A stretch of DNA of 27,082 nt, from NCBI GenBank assembly GCA_965554225.1, contig CBEVZC010000028.1, forward strand, positions 1-27,082. Reading direction: 5' to 3'. Numbering within the stretch: the stretch's first letter is position 1; every line of letters begins with the position of its first letter. A program made the translations under genes and the position numbers. The notes beneath the pieces were generated by a model that saw nothing but the letters and a program-made list of their open reading frames with translations, had not been told where the DNA came from and did not search any database. The stretch comes from BMS3ABIN04 sp965554225. Lineage in GTDB: Bacteria; Bacteroidota; Ignavibacteria; Ignavibacteriales; Melioribacteraceae. Shown here in pieces: positions 25,194 to 27,082 of the stretch.

Positions 25194-26148
25194 ATTACTT
25201 AGGTTTTTGAGTAAATACTTTTCTCTTTCTACTTTAAGAAGTATTTTGGAATTTTTGCGTTTTTACGTAAAAGGCTTATTCCATCGGATGAATGAGCATC
25301 ATATTTTTCTTTCCGGAGGCGGTATTGCTTTTTCTTTATTATTGAGTATTTTCCCCATTGTCCTGCTTATATTTTCAATCCTGGGAAACGTAATAAATCC
25401 GGCTACTATTCAATCACAAATTTCTCAATTGATCGATACAATTATTCCTTATCCACAATATGCCGCATATGCAAAAAAGGTAATTATGTCTCGGTTACCG
25501 GGTGTAATTGAATATAAAACTCTAGCCGGTTATGCAGGTGCTTTAGGTCTGTTTTTTACTTCTACTTGGCTTTTTAGCAGCATGACAACAATATTGAATA
25601 AAATATACAAAGTAGAAGATACCAAGGGTATTTGGGTTGGTTTGTTAAGAGATATAGGAATGGTGATTCTAGTTATATTTTTAATTCTTTTATCCACATT
25701 TATTTTCCCTACAATAAATATAGTAATTGGATTAGCAAAAGATTTACCTTTATTAAGCAGCTTAAAGATAAGTACTTTGTTTTCTTCATTAATATCCGCT
25801 ACTTCTGTTGTTATAATTTTTACGTTATTTTCATTGTTCTATTCCCTTATTCCACATACTAAGCTTGGAAGAAAGGTTGTTTTTATTAGTGCATTTTGGA
25901 CTACATTTTTGTGGGAAGTTGCAAGGAAATTATTCGGAATTTATGTCTCTAATTTTTTATCGTCCAATCATGTTTACGGTGCTTTTCTTTTAATAATAGT
26001 AGTTCTCTTCTGGCTATTTTATACATCAATAATTTTTATTTTGGGTGCGGAAATTGGTCAGCTATATAGAGAAAGAAAAAAGTTTAAAGAAAAAGAAAAG
26101 AATGATAGAGTAAAAAAAATAAACCCTAAAAGTGCAGATGTTATTTAA
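25180..26148 (+). CDS. YihY/BrkB (UPF0761) family inner-membrane protein
   Basis: A 322-residue integral membrane protein of the YihY/virulence factor BrkB family, formerly mis-annotated as ribonuclease BN. About six transmembrane helices are visible (approximately residues 46-70, 113-135, 153-180, 198-222, 232-252 and 264-290), with the family's SGGGIAFSLLLSIFPIVLL stretch in helix one and GAFLLIIVVLFWLFYTSIIFILGAEI near the end. The C-terminal tail is lysine-rich and cytoplasmic. Its function is not established; transport or envelope roles have been suggested for relatives. It starts within the end of purL (14-base overlap) and converges with the STAS gene, overlapping it by eight bases. 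Confidence 0.88.
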   Translation: MSKFRLLRFLSKYFSLSTLRSILEFLRFYVKGLFHRMNEHHIFLSGGGIAFSLLLSIFPIVLLIFSILGNVINPATIQSQISQLIDTIIPYPQYAAYAKKVIMSRLPGVIEYKTLAGYAGALGLFFTSTWLFSSMTTILNKIYKVEDTKGIWVGLLRDIGMVILVIFLILLSTFIFPTINIVIGLAKDLPLLSSLKISTLFSSLISATSVVIIFTLFSLFYSLIPHTKLGRKVVFISAFWTTFLWEVARKLFGIYVSNFLSSNHVYGAFLLIIVVLFWLFYTSIIFILGAEIGQLYRERKKFKEKEKNDRVKKINPKSADVI

Positions 26149-26626
26149 GCTTTAATATTGTGTAGGCTTCTTCTAAATCTTTATAAATTGTAAATATTTT
26201 AGCTAGTCCCGTATCCTTAAATAACGGAAGTTGTTTTTCAGGATTATAGACTAAATAAAGGTTTCCGTTAACAGCTTTGTTTTTTTTCAAAGCTCCAACA
26301 ATAACTCCAAAGAATGTTGAATCGATAAATGTGCATGAATTTATATCTATAATTAAATTATTTATACCCTCATTTAAAATAACTTCTAGATATTTCTTGA
26401 AATCTATAGCTTCTGCCAAAGTTGCCCTTTGAATATTTACGCGAACAATTGCACAATTGTCGTTTTTAAATTCCAGGAACTGAAATGATCCGTGAATATC
26501 AGACTGCCATTCTTCCAGTTTATTCCCGTTCACGTTTGCTACTCCCGTTGAGTCTAATTGCCGCTGTTCAATACTATTGTAGTTTGTTTGGTAACGCCTA
26601 GCTGAGCGCATATACATTTTGTTCAT
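26141..26626 (-). CDS. STAS-domain protein, anti-anti-sigma factor-like
   Basis: A 161-residue protein with an unstructured 45-residue N-terminal extension and a C-terminal STAS domain (about 50-160). The segment LIIDINSCTFIDSTFFGVIVG matches the phosphorylation loop of SpoIIAA/RsbV relatives, with Ser103 after the conserved Asp as the likely phospho-acceptor. Such proteins bind anti-sigma kinases and release a sigma factor, but no RsbW-like kinase, phosphatase or sigma gene is in this window, so it may work in a different partner-switch circuit. The ribosome site GAGGAAAA precedes the ATG at a suitable distance. Its 3' end overlaps the convergent YihY-family gene by eight bases. Confidence 0.85.
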   Translation of the reverse strand: MNKMYMRSARRYQTNYNSIEQRQLDSTGVANVNGNKLEEWQSDIHGSFQFLEFKNDNCAIVRVNIQRATLAEAIDFKKYLEVILNEGINNLIIDINSCTFIDSTFFGVIVGALKKNKAVNGNLYLVYNPEKQLPLFKDTGLAKIFTIYKDLEEAYTILKLK

Positions 26627-26730
26627 CTTATTTTTTCCTCAATACCCTAAATTGGTTTCGTTTTTGATTATATTATCGTCTTTTTGGAAGAATAATTAAA
26701 TCGATTCTGTGAGAAATATCACATATTAAC

Positions 26731-26934
26731 TTAAAATTCCAAAACATTCAAATTCATTTTTTGTATAGCAGCAGCTACTTTTTTCCTATCCGCATCATTC
26801 TCTATTGTATCAATAATTATGTGAAGTTTAAAAGCACTGGTTAGTCTGCCGTCTGAGTTTATTTTATACTGGTATATTTTTGATCTATGCTTAATCTTAT
26901 ATATACCTTCTGTACCTTCTATGAACTCGCTCAT
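26731..26934 (-). CDS. hypothetical protein, 67 residues
   Basis: An unrecognised 67-residue protein: an N-terminal half that looks beta-rich (EGIYKIKHRSKIYQYKINSDGRL) and a helical C-terminal half (DADRKKVAAAIQKMNLNVLEF). No membrane segment or metal motif. AAAAGGAAAAG stands a few bases before the ATG and supports translation. It lies 104 bases upstream of the STAS gene in the same direction and could be co-transcribed; a role with it is only a guess. Confidence 0.6.
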   Translation of the reverse strand: MSEFIEGTEGIYKIKHRSKIYQYKINSDGRLTSAFKLHIIIDTIENDADRKKVAAAIQKMNLNVLEF

Positions 26935-27082
26935 TTCTTTTCCTTTTAATTACTATAAAAATATTTTACCTTTAATTAATAATAAATCTTTTTAAAATTT
27001 GTGATATTCAACAAATTATTATCGTTGGCAAATTGATTTGATTTTAGTGTGTAATAAAAATAGGCTTGATTTTTAAGATTCG
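26935..27082. other. window end, no gene seen
   Basis: The last 148 bases are AT-rich, with the ribosome site of the 67-residue gene at their start. I see no coding frame, terminator or repeat worth calling. Confidence 0.5.

Noticed and set aside
1..27082. CRISPR array, tRNA, rRNA, insertion sequence or prophage
   Set aside because: No regularly spaced repeats, no tRNA-like cloverleaf, no rRNA motifs and no transposase, integrase or phage gene were seen.

Overview
The window is AT-rich (roughly one third G+C by eye), densely coded, and reads as a chromosomal segment of a free-living bacterium of the Bacteroidota/Chlorobi/Ignavibacteria (FCB) group. The basis is a FadN-type (dehydrogenase first, hydratase second) fused beta-oxidation enzyme, an acyl-CoA-responsive XRE regulator beside a fad operon, weak Shine-Dalgarno sequences on many genes and a STAS protein of the type common in that group. 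An Ignavibacteria-like organism is my best guess, but no rRNA or other phylogenetic marker is present and the assignment is an inference.

Layout. 46-1826 (minus): an alpha/beta hydrolase and a glycerophosphodiester phosphodiesterase, abutting. 1988-2473 (plus): a hot-dog thioesterase. 2536-4132 (minus): a compact restriction-modification pair (PmeII-like endonuclease plus a beta-class DNA methyltransferase with TSPPY), the only clearly accessory module. 4365-5858 (minus): an XRE regulator with a degenerate ImmA/IrrE-like centre and a C-terminal four-cysteine module, divergent from 6043-13353 (plus): acyl-CoA synthetase, FadN-type enzyme, thiolase and acyl-CoA dehydrogenase, closed by a good intrinsic terminator at 13377-13411. 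13437-14321: a 2,4-dienoyl-CoA-reductase-like SDR. 14431-15117: a DnaQ/PolB-like 3'-5' exonuclease. 15182-16907 (minus): etfB-etfA with strong ribosome binding sites and their own terminator. 17223-18809: a GMC oxidoreductase with a CX2CX2CX3C motif. 18806-20113 (minus): a small unknown gene and an M23 (LytM) peptidase. 20114-20867: 754 bases without a gene but with interlaced inverted repeats. 20868-22457: a soluble PAS-PAS histidine kinase. 22552-22827: a small membrane protein. 22965-26148: purL overlapping a YihY/BrkB membrane protein. 26141-26934 (minus): a STAS protein and a 67-residue unknown.

How they work together. Synthetase, FadN-type enzyme, thiolase, acyl-CoA dehydrogenase, dienoyl-CoA reductase, ETF and a thioesterase make an almost complete fatty-acid degradation set. 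Fatty acids are activated, oxidised and cleaved, and electrons from the dehydrogenase pass to EtfAB. The divergent regulator, related by architecture to RamB/PrpR/ScfR proteins, is the obvious candidate to sense acyl-CoA and control the set. A 14-bp perfect palindrome lies in the divergent promoter region, and TTTGCAAA-centred palindromes lie just upstream of the thioesterase and etfB. The remaining genes look like ordinary housekeeping and envelope functions. I see no novel defence or mobile system beyond the restriction-modification pair. The most interesting leads are the regulator with its candidate operators and the interlaced repeats in the long non-coding stretch.
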